DNA from: JAIFWV01 sp964580495
GTDB taxonomy: Bacteria > Patescibacteriota > Doudnabacteria > UBA920 > O2-02-FULL-48-8
Direction: 5' to 3'
DNA: 21,248 bases
NCBI GenBank assembly: GCA_964580495.1
Contig: CAZOKE010000019.1
Location: 1-21,248 of the forward strand
Part shown: piece by piece, positions 1 to 7,078 of the stretch
How positions within the stretch are numbered: position 1 is the stretch's first letter
Layout of the letters: every line of letters begins with the position of its first letter
Notes under the pieces: generated by a model
Database searches by the model: none
What the model saw: the letters and a program-made list of their open reading frames with translations, nothing else
What the model was told of the DNA's origin: nothing
Position numbers and translations under genes: made by a program

Positions 1-1425
1 ATTTACTCCTTTATGGCTGCCTGTTCTAAATTGGAAATTACCACAAAACTACAAACCGATGCCCATGCTTTGTATTTGCCTATACATCGAAAACAATTCG
101 AAGTAGATCTCGCAAATGATGTTGCCTTTCCTGATCCTAAAAAAATAAAAGATTTCAAAGAGTCAGGAACTAAGGTTGAGCTGTCCGAGTTTGATAAAAA
201 TAGTTGGAAGCAAATCGATATAGTTGAATTACAGTCAGAAATTGAAAAGCATTTTGAGCTTTTACTTTCAAGGAAGAATTTGACTATTAAGCTTGTAAAT
301 CTTGCAAAAGATGAAGAATATGTTTGCAAACCATTCAGCTATGATGACTATGAAGGGGAAGTTTATGAAGATTACATTGGAACTTTTCCTGTTAAGCGCG
401 GAAGCAAAGAAATAGAAGTTGGGTTTGATAAACCCTGTCATGTCTATCTGAAAATTATTAAAGGCAGAACTTTAAATAAACTTCCAGTATTTATAGCAAA
501 AGGACGAAGGATCTCCGAGATCAAAGATGTGAGAAGTTTTAGATCGAATCATAAGGGCGACCTTTGGTCTCATCCAAATATCACTGGTTATGTTGATGTT
601 GTGGACTATCTGGATCCGACTATTGCTAGAAATGATTTTAAGAACACTGATTTTTCAAAAGCTGTTTTTAATGCTTTGATGGCCATTGAACCAGCCATTA
701 TCGAAAAAATACAGCAAGTAAATAAACAGTCCGAGGAGAGACATTACCATGAGCTGGAAGATAGACTGAATCAAGCTCTGTCGAAATTGGCCAAACTTGA
801 TAATCTAAAATTCAGAACTGATTATCTTTCGGGTAATACGACAAACCTCCAAGCAGGTGGCGAGGGTCAAGGATTGGGCGAGGCAGGAGGCGCTAAGGAT
901 CGTGGTGATGGTTTTAATGAATGGTTCGGTGATTTAATCGGTGAGAATGAGGGTGAAGGCAAGGGACTTGAGGGCGAAGGTAAAATCCCAGGCGGAAAGC
1001 CAGGAGCAGGAGCTTTAAACAAAGAAGCCCAAAATCCTTATGAGGACACTGGTTTTAAGGGTGGCGAAAAAAAGAAAAGCGGATTCAATGTCAGAATAGT
1101 TGACTCTGATTTAATGATAGACGAAAATACAAATGAACCATTAAAGTCTCAATTGATCGGAAACGAAATCCGAATTTACAAGCAACATCCTGAATTTGAA
1201 AAGCGGGTCAAGCCAACAAGAACCGGTGCAGTAAAAATTACCCAAAGATTGATAACATACCTTGCAGGGGAAATGACAATACATTATCGTGATAAGCTGC
1301 AAATTAAATTAGGTCAGCCAGAGTACAATGTCCATCTCTTTATTGATCTTATGGATTCAGTATACGAAATTGAAAATATGCTATCTGATTTAGAAGGGAG
1401 AAATCTTTCGGATCTTACAGAATAA
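1..1425 (+). CDS. GHKL (HSP90/MORC-like) ATPase, C-terminal part, truncated at window edge
   Basis: The frame is open from base 1, so the first ATG at 13 is probably internal and the N-terminal ATPase domain (Bergerat motifs) lies outside the window. Counting from that Met, residues 1-15 (MAACSKLEITTK) resemble the strand that closes a GHKL ATPase domain. Residues 52-100 resemble the S5-like transducer domain of GHKL proteins. Residues 188-232 (YVDVVDYLDPTIARNDF) resemble the region after it in MORC-type proteins. Residues 235-265 are a predicted coiled coil. Residues 281-350 are a Gly/Glu-rich flexible linker. The C-terminal block 358-470 carries NEIRIYKQHPEFEKR, a pattern seen at the end of many stand-alone GHKL ATPases of defence and mobile loci. 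The next gene starts one base after the stop, so they are probably co-transcribed. Family assignment is moderate because the catalytic half is missing; function is unknown. Confidence 0.6.
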   Translation: MYSFMAACSKLEITTKLQTDAHALYLPIHRKQFEVDLANDVAFPDPKKIKDFKESGTKVELSEFDKNSWKQIDIVELQSEIEKHFELLLSRKNLTIKLVNLAKDEEYVCKPFSYDDYEGEVYEDYIGTFPVKRGSKEIEVGFDKPCHVYLKIIKGRTLNKLPVFIAKGRRISEIKDVRSFRSNHKGDLWSHPNITGYVDVVDYLDPTIARNDFKNTDFSKAVFNALMAIEPAIIEKIQQVNKQSEERHYHELEDRLNQALSKLAKLDNLKFRTDYLSGNTTNLQAGGEGQGLGEAGGAKDRGDGFNEWFGDLIGENEGEGKGLEGEGKIPGGKPGAGALNKEAQNPYEDTGFKGGEKKKSGFNVRIVDSDLMIDENTNEPLKSQLIGNEIRIYKQHPEFEKRVKPTRTGAVKITQRLITYLAGEMTIHYRDKLQIKLGQPEYNVHLFIDLMDSVYEIENMLSDLEGRNLSDLTE

Positions 1426-1426
1426 T

Positions 1427-2287
1427 ATGGATAAAACATCACTTATAAATCAAATCACGCCGCTCTATAACCGGTATAAGACCGGTAAAGATAAGATTTC
1501 AGGCACAGAAGCGTTATTGATTATGTGGGACATCGGCGAAAGCTTAAAGCGATATCTGCAGAACAATAAAATAAAACCACACACGCTCTATCGAGATATT
1601 TATGGTAAATCGGAAGGTCAAACGAATATTGCTCAAAAAAGCTACATTACGAGAGAATTTCTAGGCCGATGCTTTAGAATTAGAGAGATGTTTAAAAATA
1701 AGGAAGAAATAAAGCAAGACTTACCAAGTTTAAATTCGTTCACAAATTTTAGAGAAGCAATGCCGTTTTTTGACAATCCTCAATACAAACTTTCTGGACA
1801 TGATAAAGATAATTTGCTCAAACTTCTCAATAGTCGTACAAAACCTACGGAGGTTTTAAACCAAATAAGGATGATGCAAAAAGCAAAAATCGGTAAATCA
1901 AATCCGAGAACACAAAGATTAGGTGATCTAGAATCTGAAAAAGATATATTTATAAAATTCTACAATTATATCTTTGGCTTTATTAAGGCGAATGACTATG
2001 CGGTTGTTAAAAAAGAATCTTTAGATAATGAATTTCTTAAAACACTTTCAAAAGATCTTAGCGCACTTGCACAGGATGGGATGAAACTTTATCCTATCGA
2101 AATTTACCAACGAGACGCTATATGGGAAGGGTTTACAACTGTAATAAAAAAGTTAGTCGAGGAAAAAGACCCAAAAAATATAAGACGATTTAGAAGACTT
2201 GTTCCTCCAGAAAGAATGGTGAGGTTATCGGACATGGTTTATGCTTTAACTAATCAGGAGCTTTATAATAAAATTCAAACTAAATAA
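1427..2287 (+). CDS. Hypothetical helical protein paired with the GHKL ATPase
   Basis: I do not recognise this 286-aa protein. It has no signal peptide and no membrane segment, is rich in Lys, Asp and Asn, and reads as mostly alpha-helical. The N-terminal part (residues 25-95: ALLIMWDIGESLKRYL, then YITREFLGRCFRIREMF) recalls the helical N-terminal domain of DUF1016-type proteins, where a helix with W-x-IG-E/R is followed by a second helix, but the match is too weak for a call. Residues 245-270 are basic (KNIRRFRRLVPPERMVR), which could contact nucleic acid. It starts one base after the ATPase stop codon and ends three bases before the next small ORF, so the three probably form one transcript. 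Accessory, low-GC context suggests a defence or mobile-element role; this is inference from position only. Confidence 0.75.
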   Translation: MDKTSLINQITPLYNRYKTGKDKISGTEALLIMWDIGESLKRYLQNNKIKPHTLYRDIYGKSEGQTNIAQKSYITREFLGRCFRIREMFKNKEEIKQDLPSLNSFTNFREAMPFFDNPQYKLSGHDKDNLLKLLNSRTKPTEVLNQIRMMQKAKIGKSNPRTQRLGDLESEKDIFIKFYNYIFGFIKANDYAVVKKESLDNEFLKTLSKDLSALAQDGMKLYPIEIYQRDAIWEGFTTVIKKLVEEKDPKNIRRFRRLVPPERMVRLSDMVYALTNQELYNKIQTK

Positions 2288-2290
2288 TTC

Positions 2291-2449
2291 ATGTTAGAGG
2301 ATGAAGCGGATATTGGAGATGAGGATATTAAGGAGTTGATGATTAATTATGATCTCGATAGAGACACCGCTGAAAGAGTTCAGGAAATTATGGATGAATT
2401 TGGCGTTAATGAAGATGATGCAATAGAACCGGAAGAGCTTGTTGGATAA
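2291..2449 (+). CDS. 52-aa acidic microprotein
   Basis: A short frame (MLEDEADIGDEDIKEL...) runs from ATG 2291 to TAA 2449, three bases after the preceding stop. It is strongly acidic (about 20 Asp/Glu of 52 residues, very few Lys/Arg). Residues 8-40 read like two helices, with pattern IKELMINYDLDRDTAERVQEIMDEFGV that recalls a UBA- or CUE-like helical fold (helix, LD turn, AERV helix), though this is only a resemblance. Tight spacing to the 286-aa gene supports translation. The charge is opposite to the basic C-terminal region of the preceding protein, so a small inhibitor, adaptor or DNA mimic for the pair is possible, but no function can be assigned from sequence alone. Confidence 0.55.
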   Translation: MLEDEADIGDEDIKELMINYDLDRDTAERVQEIMDEFGVNEDDAIEPEELVG

Positions 2450-2464
2450 TTTGCAGGGCAATTC

Positions 2465-2537
2465 AAAGCTTTATATAATTAAATTAAAGCTTGACAAATC
2501 AGCGATTTAGAAACAAAATACAATACATTTTAAAGCT
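2465..2537 (+). promoter_or_regulatory. Candidate promoter and operator region of the Panacea toxin-antitoxin pair
   Basis: A perfect -35 TTGACA lies at 2491-2496. With a 17-base spacer the -10 is CAAAAT (2514-2519, 4 of 6); the better-looking TACAAT at 2519-2524 would need 22 bases, too long. AAAGCT is repeated three times around the box, at 2465-2470 (inside the palindrome AAAGCTTT), 2486-2491 (touching the -35) and 2532-2537, which would fit an autoregulatory operator. The stretch is extremely AT-rich. Confidence 0.4.
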
Positions 2538-2542
2538 AAAAT

Positions 2543-3028
2543 ATGAGCAAAACCACATTAGGAGCGGATATTATTGCCGACTACTTTCTCTACAAAGGTA
2601 ATAAATCAAATACTCCTATAACTAATAAAAAGCTCCAGAAATTACTTTACTATGCTCAGGCATGGTCTTTAGTCATTCGGGATAATAAACTGTTTAAGGA
2701 TAAGATTGAAGCTTGGGTGCATGGCCCCGCTATAAAGAACATTTACTTCAAATTTAAGTCTTTTGGATTTAGCCCAATTCAATCAAACATACAAGAACAA
2801 GATATAAAAGACTTATCTCCCGATGTAATAAGTTTTCTAGATGAAATTTGGAATATCTATGGACATTTGGATGCCCAATATTTAGAAACTCTTTCGCATT
2901 CAGAACAACCTTGGATCGAGGCGCGGGAAGGACTACAATCACACGAAGGCTCTTCCAATATAATTTCGTTGCCGACAATGCGGAAGTTCTTTTCGGAGAA
3001 GCTGAAAGCGTCGAAGCGAAGAAAATAA
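2543..3028 (+). CDS. Panacea-domain (DUF4065, SocA/GepA-like) antitoxin
   Basis: This 161-aa protein has the signatures of the Panacea domain over almost its full length. There is an N-terminal ADIIADYF helix, then KLQKLLYYAQAWSL (residues 29-42), then the F-x-D-x-IEAWVHGPAI block (51-65), then the predicted helices FLDEIWNIYGHLDAQYLETLSH and EQPW (98-124). Panacea proteins are antitoxins that neutralise many unrelated toxin folds, and SocA of Caulobacter is a member that feeds its toxin to ClpXP; length 150-170 aa is normal. The start ATG 2543 is preceded by a candidate promoter. The stop TAA at 3026-3028 overlaps the ATG of the next gene by one base, the classic coupling of such pairs. Confidence 0.85.
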   Translation: MSKTTLGADIIADYFLYKGNKSNTPITNKKLQKLLYYAQAWSLVIRDNKLFKDKIEAWVHGPAIKNIYFKFKSFGFSPIQSNIQEQDIKDLSPDVISFLDEIWNIYGHLDAQYLETLSHSEQPWIEAREGLQSHEGSSNIISLPTMRKFFSEKLKASKRRK

Positions 3029-3471
3029 TGGAAGACCTGATTCCTAAACCAGAAGCTGAGGTTGGCTCAGGTCTTATACCGTCGTCTGCAACAAACTTGC
3101 CACAAGAAGCTGGCGACCCTGAGGCGGAGCCGCTTCTTTTTTCTTTTGAGCAATATAATGAAAAAGAATGCCAGATCGACACAATGGATCCCAAAAAAGC
3201 CCGAAAGGCTTTACGAGCGATTCGGGATACCGGTTTGAATATAAAGACTATGGCGGATTTCGGGTCGAAACTCCCTAAGCTTGAATTAAAACCTGTTCGG
3301 AACGAAGGAGATTACAGAGATCTATATAAAGGCCTTAATCCTGATACCGACTTACAGGAAATAAAAACTGATAATGACAAAGGTCGAATTTTTTTCCATA
3401 TGATAAAAAATATACTCTACCTTATCGCGGTTCGTGAATCACATTATGAGACAGATAAACAGAGACGCTAG
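3028..3471 (+). CDS. Candidate RelE/ParE-fold toxin partner of the Panacea antitoxin
   Basis: The frame is open from further upstream, but ATG 3028 overlaps the antitoxin stop (TAATG), giving 147 aa; the longer reading inside the antitoxin gene is rejected. Residues 1-35 are a low-complexity acidic, Pro/Ala-rich leader. Residues 36-145 read like a RelE/ParE/HigB fold. A strand (LLFSFEQYNEKE) is followed by two helices (MDPKKARKALRAIRDTG, 53-69), then LYKGLNPDTDLQEIK (99-113) as in K-L-KG-x-L-x-ELR, then the final strands GRIFFHMIKNILYLIAVRESH (119-139), which match the RIFF-x-x-x-x-x-ILYLI-x-x-x-xH end of the family. Panacea antitoxins are usually found next to their toxin, which supports the assignment. 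The order antitoxin first is usual. Catalytic residues cannot be named with confidence. Confidence 0.6.
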   Translation: MEDLIPKPEAEVGSGLIPSSATNLPQEAGDPEAEPLLFSFEQYNEKECQIDTMDPKKARKALRAIRDTGLNIKTMADFGSKLPKLELKPVRNEGDYRDLYKGLNPDTDLQEIKTDNDKGRIFFHMIKNILYLIAVRESHYETDKQRR

Positions 3472-3613
3472 TACCAGAAAATTTGACCATGGTCTTTTTT
3501 GGTTCTGAGGGGTTGTACCGGCGGCCTATTAGACAGTCCGTAAATCTGGAATTACAATATATTCATTAGATTCGCGTATGGCAGCTGCTACAGCTTCCAC
3601 TATGCGACCCCAG

Positions 3614-3641
3614 AAAAATCCTAATAAACTTTGGGATTTTT
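3614..3641. terminator. AT-rich hairpin followed by T-run
   Basis: An 8-bp stem, AAAAATCC (3614-3621) with GGATTTTT (3634-3641), closes a 12-base loop and is followed by two more T. It is weak but symmetrical, so it could end transcripts from either side of the junction. Confidence 0.35.
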
Positions 3642-3642
3642 T

Positions 3643-3663
3643 TGACCCCGGAATGGATTTGAA
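3643..3663 (-). other. tRNA 3'-end fragment, possible attachment site
   Basis: Read on the minus strand, these bases give G TTCAAAT C followed by CATTCCGGGGTCA. TTCAAAT fits the T-loop consensus TTCRANY with its closing G53-C61 pair, then comes a T-stem 3' strand and a GC-rich acceptor 3' strand. The partner strands are missing: upstream (3664 onward) the sequence is TCTAG and then a terminator hairpin, so the tRNA body is absent. Such 3' stubs are what integration into, or loss from, a tRNA gene leaves behind. The discriminator position is odd, and a chance match is possible. Confidence 0.35.
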
Positions 3664-3672
3664 CTAGATTTT

Positions 3673-3701
3673 AAAAGCACTAGTTTAGAATAGTGCTTTT
3701 T
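3673..3701. terminator. Rho-independent terminator hairpin
   Basis: A perfect 10-bp inverted repeat AAAAGCACTA (3673-3682) and TAGTGCTTTT (3691-3700) with an 8-base loop ends in a T-run, and has an A-run on the other side, so it can work in both directions. It insulates the ABC transporter operon from the accessory block. Confidence 0.7.
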
Positions 3702-3703
3702 GT

Positions 3704-3709
3704 TATACT
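3704..3709 (+). promoter_or_regulatory. -10 box (TATACT) of the ABC operon, leaderless
   Basis: TATACT ends eight bases before the ATG at 3718, so transcription should begin at or next to the start codon. No good -35 is visible 16-18 bases upstream, because that place is taken by the terminator arm. No Shine-Dalgarno sequence fits between the box and the ATG. Confidence 0.5.
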
Positions 3710-3717
3710 GCTTGGAC

Positions 3718-4395
3718 ATGAATATTTTAGAAGCTCAAAACATCACTAAATCTTACGTGAAAACTGGCGAAAATCCGGCTCTATCCGGTGTGTCTTTGGT
3801 TATTACCAAAGGAGAGAGCTTGGCCATTGTGGGCAAATCCGGCAGCGGCAAATCGACGCTGATGCACATTCTGGCAACTCTGGATCGGCCAACAGAAGGA
3901 AAGCTGCTGATACAAGACAGGGATGCAACTAAAGTTTCGTCGAAAGAACTCGATTCGCTTCGTAACAAAAAATTTGGATTCGTATTCCAACAATTTTTCT
4001 TAAACGGCCGGCAGAGCTGTCTCGAAAATGTCGAACTGCCGCTTGTGATAGGCGGAGTGGGGCAAAAAGAAAGGCGAGCCAAAGCTTTGGCTATGCTTGC
4101 AGCTGTCGGGCTTTCTGAAAAATCTAACCAGCGTGCCAATGATCTTTCTGGCGGGCAGAAACAGCGCCTGGTTATCGCACGCGCGCTTGTCACAGACCCG
4201 GAAGTCATCTTTGCCGACGAGCCGACTGGGAACTTGGATACAGAGAATGGAAAAATCGTCATTGACTTGTTGTTGAAATTGCAAAAAGAGAAAGGCAACA
4301 CTTTGGTGGTTGTCACTCACGATACGGATCTTGCGCAACTTTGTGACCGCTCAATCGTCATCCGAGACGGTAAAATTGTCGGAGGTGTAGCATGA
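3718..4395 (+). CDS. ABC transporter ATP-binding protein, MacB/LolD type
   Basis: The 225-aa subunit powers a MacB/LolCDE-type (type VII) exporter at the cytoplasmic membrane. All nucleotide-binding motifs are present: Walker A GKSGSGKST (39-47), Q-loop glutamine Q91, ABC signature LSGGQKQR (143-150), Walker B VIFADE (163-168) with catalytic Glu168, D-loop GNLD (171-174) and switch His201. The length is standard for the family. An in-frame TTG at 3700 would overlap the -10 box, so ATG 3718 is chosen. The stop codon overlaps the start of the permease gene by four bases (ATGA), so the two are translationally coupled. The substrate is not predictable; no MacA-like adaptor or outer-membrane partner is in the window. 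Confidence 0.93.
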   Translation: MNILEAQNITKSYVKTGENPALSGVSLVITKGESLAIVGKSGSGKSTLMHILATLDRPTEGKLLIQDRDATKVSSKELDSLRNKKFGFVFQQFFLNGRQSCLENVELPLVIGGVGQKERRAKALAMLAAVGLSEKSNQRANDLSGGQKQRLVIARALVTDPEVIFADEPTGNLDTENGKIVIDLLLKLQKEKGNTLVVVTHDTDLAQLCDRSIVIRDGKIVGGVA

Positions 4396-5666
4396 AAGTT
4401 GTAGATTTAATCAAAACTTCACAGCGCAATTTGATTCGCGCAAAGCTTCGGACTTTTCTGACGGTCCTGGCTGTGTTCATAGGAACTTTTGCCATTTCCA
4501 TTACTACCGGAGTTGGTAATGGTGTGAATGCTTACATCAATAAGGAACTTGGGAATGTAGGGGTGAAAAATATTTTTGTTGTCCAGCAAAAGGCCCGGCA
4601 GGCAAACCCTCTTTCATCCGATGTAATCGAATACGATCCTAACGCCAAGACGGGAAATTTCAACAATAACCTGTTGACTGCAAATGATATTGCGCAAATT
4701 GAAAGCATAAAAAACGTGCAAAAGGTCACTCCAAGTTACGGAGACACTTTAAAAATCGCTTACATTACCGCCGGCGGCAAAAAATACCAGGTTGCCGCTT
4801 CGCAATACATTCCAGGTTTGAATCTGGATATGGCAGCTGGTCGGGTGATAGATTTCTCTAAGCCGGATGAAATCACGATCCCAATTCGGTATGTGTCGCC
4901 GCTTGGTTTCGATTCAGCTCAAGCCTCAATTGGCAAAACAGTAACGATTGGGTATAAGGATTCTAGTGGCAAATTGCGGGAAAAAAACCTAACGATTGCC
5001 GGCGTACAGCAAGAATCAGTTCTGGGAAATGCTTCCATATATATCAACCCCGACCTTGCATCTTCAATAGCTCACGAGCAAACAGTCGGAATCCCAAGTT
5101 TGTCTGACGCTTATGCTGCAGTGTTTGTGGAGTTTGACCCGAACCTCTCGCAAACCCAAATTGACGGACTAAAAAACACACTTCTAGCCAACAATTACAA
5201 TGCCCAGACTATCCAAGACCGAATCGGCACGTTTAGTAAAATCATAAACGGAATCACTGTCGGTTTGGATGTCTTTGGCATATTGGCTTTGCTTGTGGCG
5301 ACCTTTGGGATCATTAACACTCTGCTAATGTCGGTAAACGAACGGACTTCGGAAATAGGCTTGATGAAAGCGCTGGGAGCCAATTCGCGAACCGTATTCG
5401 GCATATTTTCTCTGGAAGCGGCAAGTATTGGGTTTTGGGGAGCGCTGCTGGGTATTGGTGTAAGTGTCGGGATAGGCAGTATTTTGAATAAATACGCATC
5501 AATGCATTTCCTAAAAGATTTTATTGGCTTCAACCTTTTGGCGTTTCCTTTGTTCTCTATATTGGAAATCCTGATAGGAATAATTCTTCTGGCATTCGTG
5601 GCGGGCACTCTGCCATCGATCAAAGCCAGCCGCCTGGATCCAATCAAAGCCTTACGATATGAATGA
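4392..5666 (+). CDS. ABC transporter permease, MacB/FtsX family
   Basis: This 424-aa protein has the typical MacB permease layout. A first TM helix (about residues 20-42, LRTFLTVLAVFIGTFAIS) is followed by a large extracytoplasmic domain (about 43-285) of the MacB periplasmic core type. An FtsX domain with three TM helices follows (about 295-320, 345-370 and 385-410). The family signatures ERTSEIGLMKALGA (318-331) and KASRLDPIKALRYE at the C-terminus are intact. Together with the ATPase encoded just upstream it would form a four-TM-per-subunit mechanotransmission exporter for lipids, peptides or antimicrobials; the cargo cannot be read from sequence. A terminator follows at 5682, so this is a two-gene operon. 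Confidence 0.92.
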   Translation: MKVVDLIKTSQRNLIRAKLRTFLTVLAVFIGTFAISITTGVGNGVNAYINKELGNVGVKNIFVVQQKARQANPLSSDVIEYDPNAKTGNFNNNLLTANDIAQIESIKNVQKVTPSYGDTLKIAYITAGGKKYQVAASQYIPGLNLDMAAGRVIDFSKPDEITIPIRYVSPLGFDSAQASIGKTVTIGYKDSSGKLREKNLTIAGVQQESVLGNASIYINPDLASSIAHEQTVGIPSLSDAYAAVFVEFDPNLSQTQIDGLKNTLLANNYNAQTIQDRIGTFSKIINGITVGLDVFGILALLVATFGIINTLLMSVNERTSEIGLMKALGANSRTVFGIFSLEAASIGFWGALLGIGVSVGIGSILNKYASMHFLKDFIGFNLLAFPLFSILEILIGIILLAFVAGTLPSIKASRLDPIKALRYE

Positions 5667-5681
5667 CCTTGATCGTTTCCC

Positions 5682-5710
5682 AAAAAACACCGGCTCAGAC
5701 GGTGTTTTTT
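5682..5710. terminator. Rho-independent terminator after the ABC operon
   Basis: An 11-bp stem AAAAAACACCG (5682-5692) and CGGTGTTTTTT (5700-5710) with a 7-base loop. The same stem, one pair longer, is used at 9996-10026. Confidence 0.85.
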
Positions 5711-5711
5711 A

Positions 5712-5740
5712 TTGACCAGGCCAAAGAATTAGACTAAAAT
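5712..5740 (+). promoter_or_regulatory. Promoter of the DEAD-box helicase, short or no leader
   Basis: TTGACC (5712-5717), a 17-base spacer and TAAAAT (5735-5740). The ATG at 5750 comes nine bases after the -10 box, so the mRNA has a leader of only a few bases or none, and there is no Shine-Dalgarno sequence. Confidence 0.65.
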
Positions 5741-5749
5741 TAGTAAGAT

Positions 5750-7078
5750 ATGAACATAGACGACAAGAATTCAAACAGCTTTACCAATTTGGGAATAGCG
5801 CCCAAGCTTTTGGAAATTTTGGATCGATTAAAATTCCAAATCCCGACACCCATCCAGTCCCAATCCATACCGCCGGCTTTGGAGGGCAAGGATCTTATGG
5901 GCATTGCGCAGACCGGGACCGGCAAGACCTTGGCATTCGGCGTTCCTATGATACAAAGATTGGCGCAAAGCCGGGGCAAGATGAAGGGCTTGATAATCTT
6001 GCCGACGAGGGAGTTGGCAATGCAAGTCGATGAATCGCTAAAGAAAGTCGGATCAACTCTGGGCTTAAAAACCGCCATCCTTATAGGCGGAGAGTCAATG
6101 GAAAAACAAAACCGGGCTTTGAAGCAGAGTCCGCATATTTTAATCGCAACCCCCGGCAGATTAGCTGACCATCTCGAACACGGCCGAGTGAATTTGTCAC
6201 AGGTCGGTATTTTGGTTTTGGACGAAGCGGACCGCATGCTGGACATGGGCTTTGCCCCGCAGATCGAAAAAATAGTTGCGAGGGTTCCCAAACAGCGCCA
6301 AACCATGCTTTTCTCCGCGACCATGCCCGACGAAATAGTGCGAATTGCCAAATCCTATCTCAATTTGCCGTTGCGGATTGAGGTGGCTCCTGCCGGGACT
6401 GCGGTGAATACCGTAAGCCAAGAATTGTTTTTTGTCGAGCGCAACCAAAAATCCGGATTGTTAAAAAATTTATTGCAACAATATAAAGGAAGTGTCCTGG
6501 TATTTGCCCGGACCAAACATGGTGCTCGAAAAATAGCGAGGGATGTCCGCGATAGCGGCTATTCGGCAGCGGAAATCCATTCGAATCGTTCCCTCAACCA
6601 GCGGATCGAAGCTTTGGAAGGATTCAAGATTGGGCGATATCGTGTGCTGGTAGCAACCGATATCGCAGCGCGTGGGATAGACGTCACGGGCATTCAGGTC
6701 GTGATCAATTACGATTTGCCGGCCACAGCGGAAGATTATGTACATCGCATCGGCCGCACCGGCCGCGCCGGCATGACCGGCCATGCTATATCTTTTGCTC
6801 TGCCCGACCAAAGAGGGGATGTGCGGAGCATTGAACGGCTGATCCGAAAAAACCTGAATGTCTCGCAGGCTCCGCAAACCTCAACCAGCGAGCCGGTCTT
6901 CCGCAAGCCAACCCACAATCGGGGCAATGATAAACTGACCCGATCGAATTGGGGTCCGAGGGGCAGGACCAGCTCGAGGCGAAACAGCAGGCGACGATAT
7001 GATGATATGCCGAAGGTCAGCCGGCCCGTGCACTCGGGACGAGGGTATTTCCTGAAAAGGAATAACCCGCAAACATAA
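5750..7078 (+). CDS. DEAD-box ATP-dependent RNA helicase (RhlE-like)
   Basis: The 442-aa protein unwinds or remodels RNA, acting in the cytoplasm in ribosome assembly or mRNA decay. Motifs in order: Q motif with F11 and IPTPIQSQSIP (31-41), motif I AQTGTGKT (53-60), Ia PTRELA (85-90), GG (113-114), Ib TPGRL (134-138), II DEAD (158-161), III SAT (189-191), IV VLVFARTK (249-256), V ARGID (307-311) and VI HRIGRTGRAG (332-341). Both RecA-like domains are complete. The C-terminal tail (about 375-442) is basic and unstructured (RGRTSSRRNSRRRYDD), as in RhlE/CshA-type enzymes, and likely gives extra RNA binding. It appears monocistronic, with its own promoter. Exact paralogue (RhlE, DbpA, CshA) cannot be set without a tree. 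Confidence 0.95.
   Translation: MNIDDKNSNSFTNLGIAPKLLEILDRLKFQIPTPIQSQSIPPALEGKDLMGIAQTGTGKTLAFGVPMIQRLAQSRGKMKGLIILPTRELAMQVDESLKKVGSTLGLKTAILIGGESMEKQNRALKQSPHILIATPGRLADHLEHGRVNLSQVGILVLDEADRMLDMGFAPQIEKIVARVPKQRQTMLFSATMPDEIVRIAKSYLNLPLRIEVAPAGTAVNTVSQELFFVERNQKSGLLKNLLQQYKGSVLVFARTKHGARKIARDVRDSGYSAAEIHSNRSLNQRIEALEGFKIGRYRVLVATDIAARGIDVTGIQVVINYDLPATAEDYVHRIGRTGRAGMTGHAISFALPDQRGDVRSIERLIRKNLNVSQAPQTSTSEPVFRKPTHNRGNDKLTRSNWGPRGRTSSRRNSRRRYDDMPKVSRPVHSGRGYFLKRNNPQT

Larger units (their letters stand above)
3529..3663 (-). pseudogene. 44-codon open remnant, antisense, no start codon
   Basis: On the minus strand an open frame without an initiator runs from just after a TAG (3664-3666) to a double stop (TAA then TAG) at 3531-3526. 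It reads FKSIPGSKKSQSLLG then FFWGRIVEAVAAAIRES then NEYIVIPDLRTV. The last 30 residues look like real protein (amphipathic helix, then a strand and a short tail), while the first eight overlap the tRNA-like 3' end. It may be the C-terminal stump of a gene lost at this junction, or chance. I do not recognise the family. Confidence 0.25.

Noticed and set aside
2519..2524. TACAAT as -10 partner of TTGACA at 2491
   Set aside because: The spacer would be 22 bases; CAAAAT at 17 bases is weaker but better placed.
2848..3027. Upstream extension of the toxin frame to ATG 2848
   Set aside because: It lies wholly inside the Panacea gene in another frame; the TAATG overlap at 3026-3030 gives a natural start.
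3485..3500. GACCATGGTC palindrome plus T-run as a terminator for the toxin gene
   Set aside because: The stem is only four pairs with a two-base loop, which cannot form a stable hairpin.
5740..6351. 203-aa minus-strand frame inside the helicase gene
   Set aside because: It is antisense to a complete DEAD-box gene with all motifs and has Cys/Ser-rich shadow composition.
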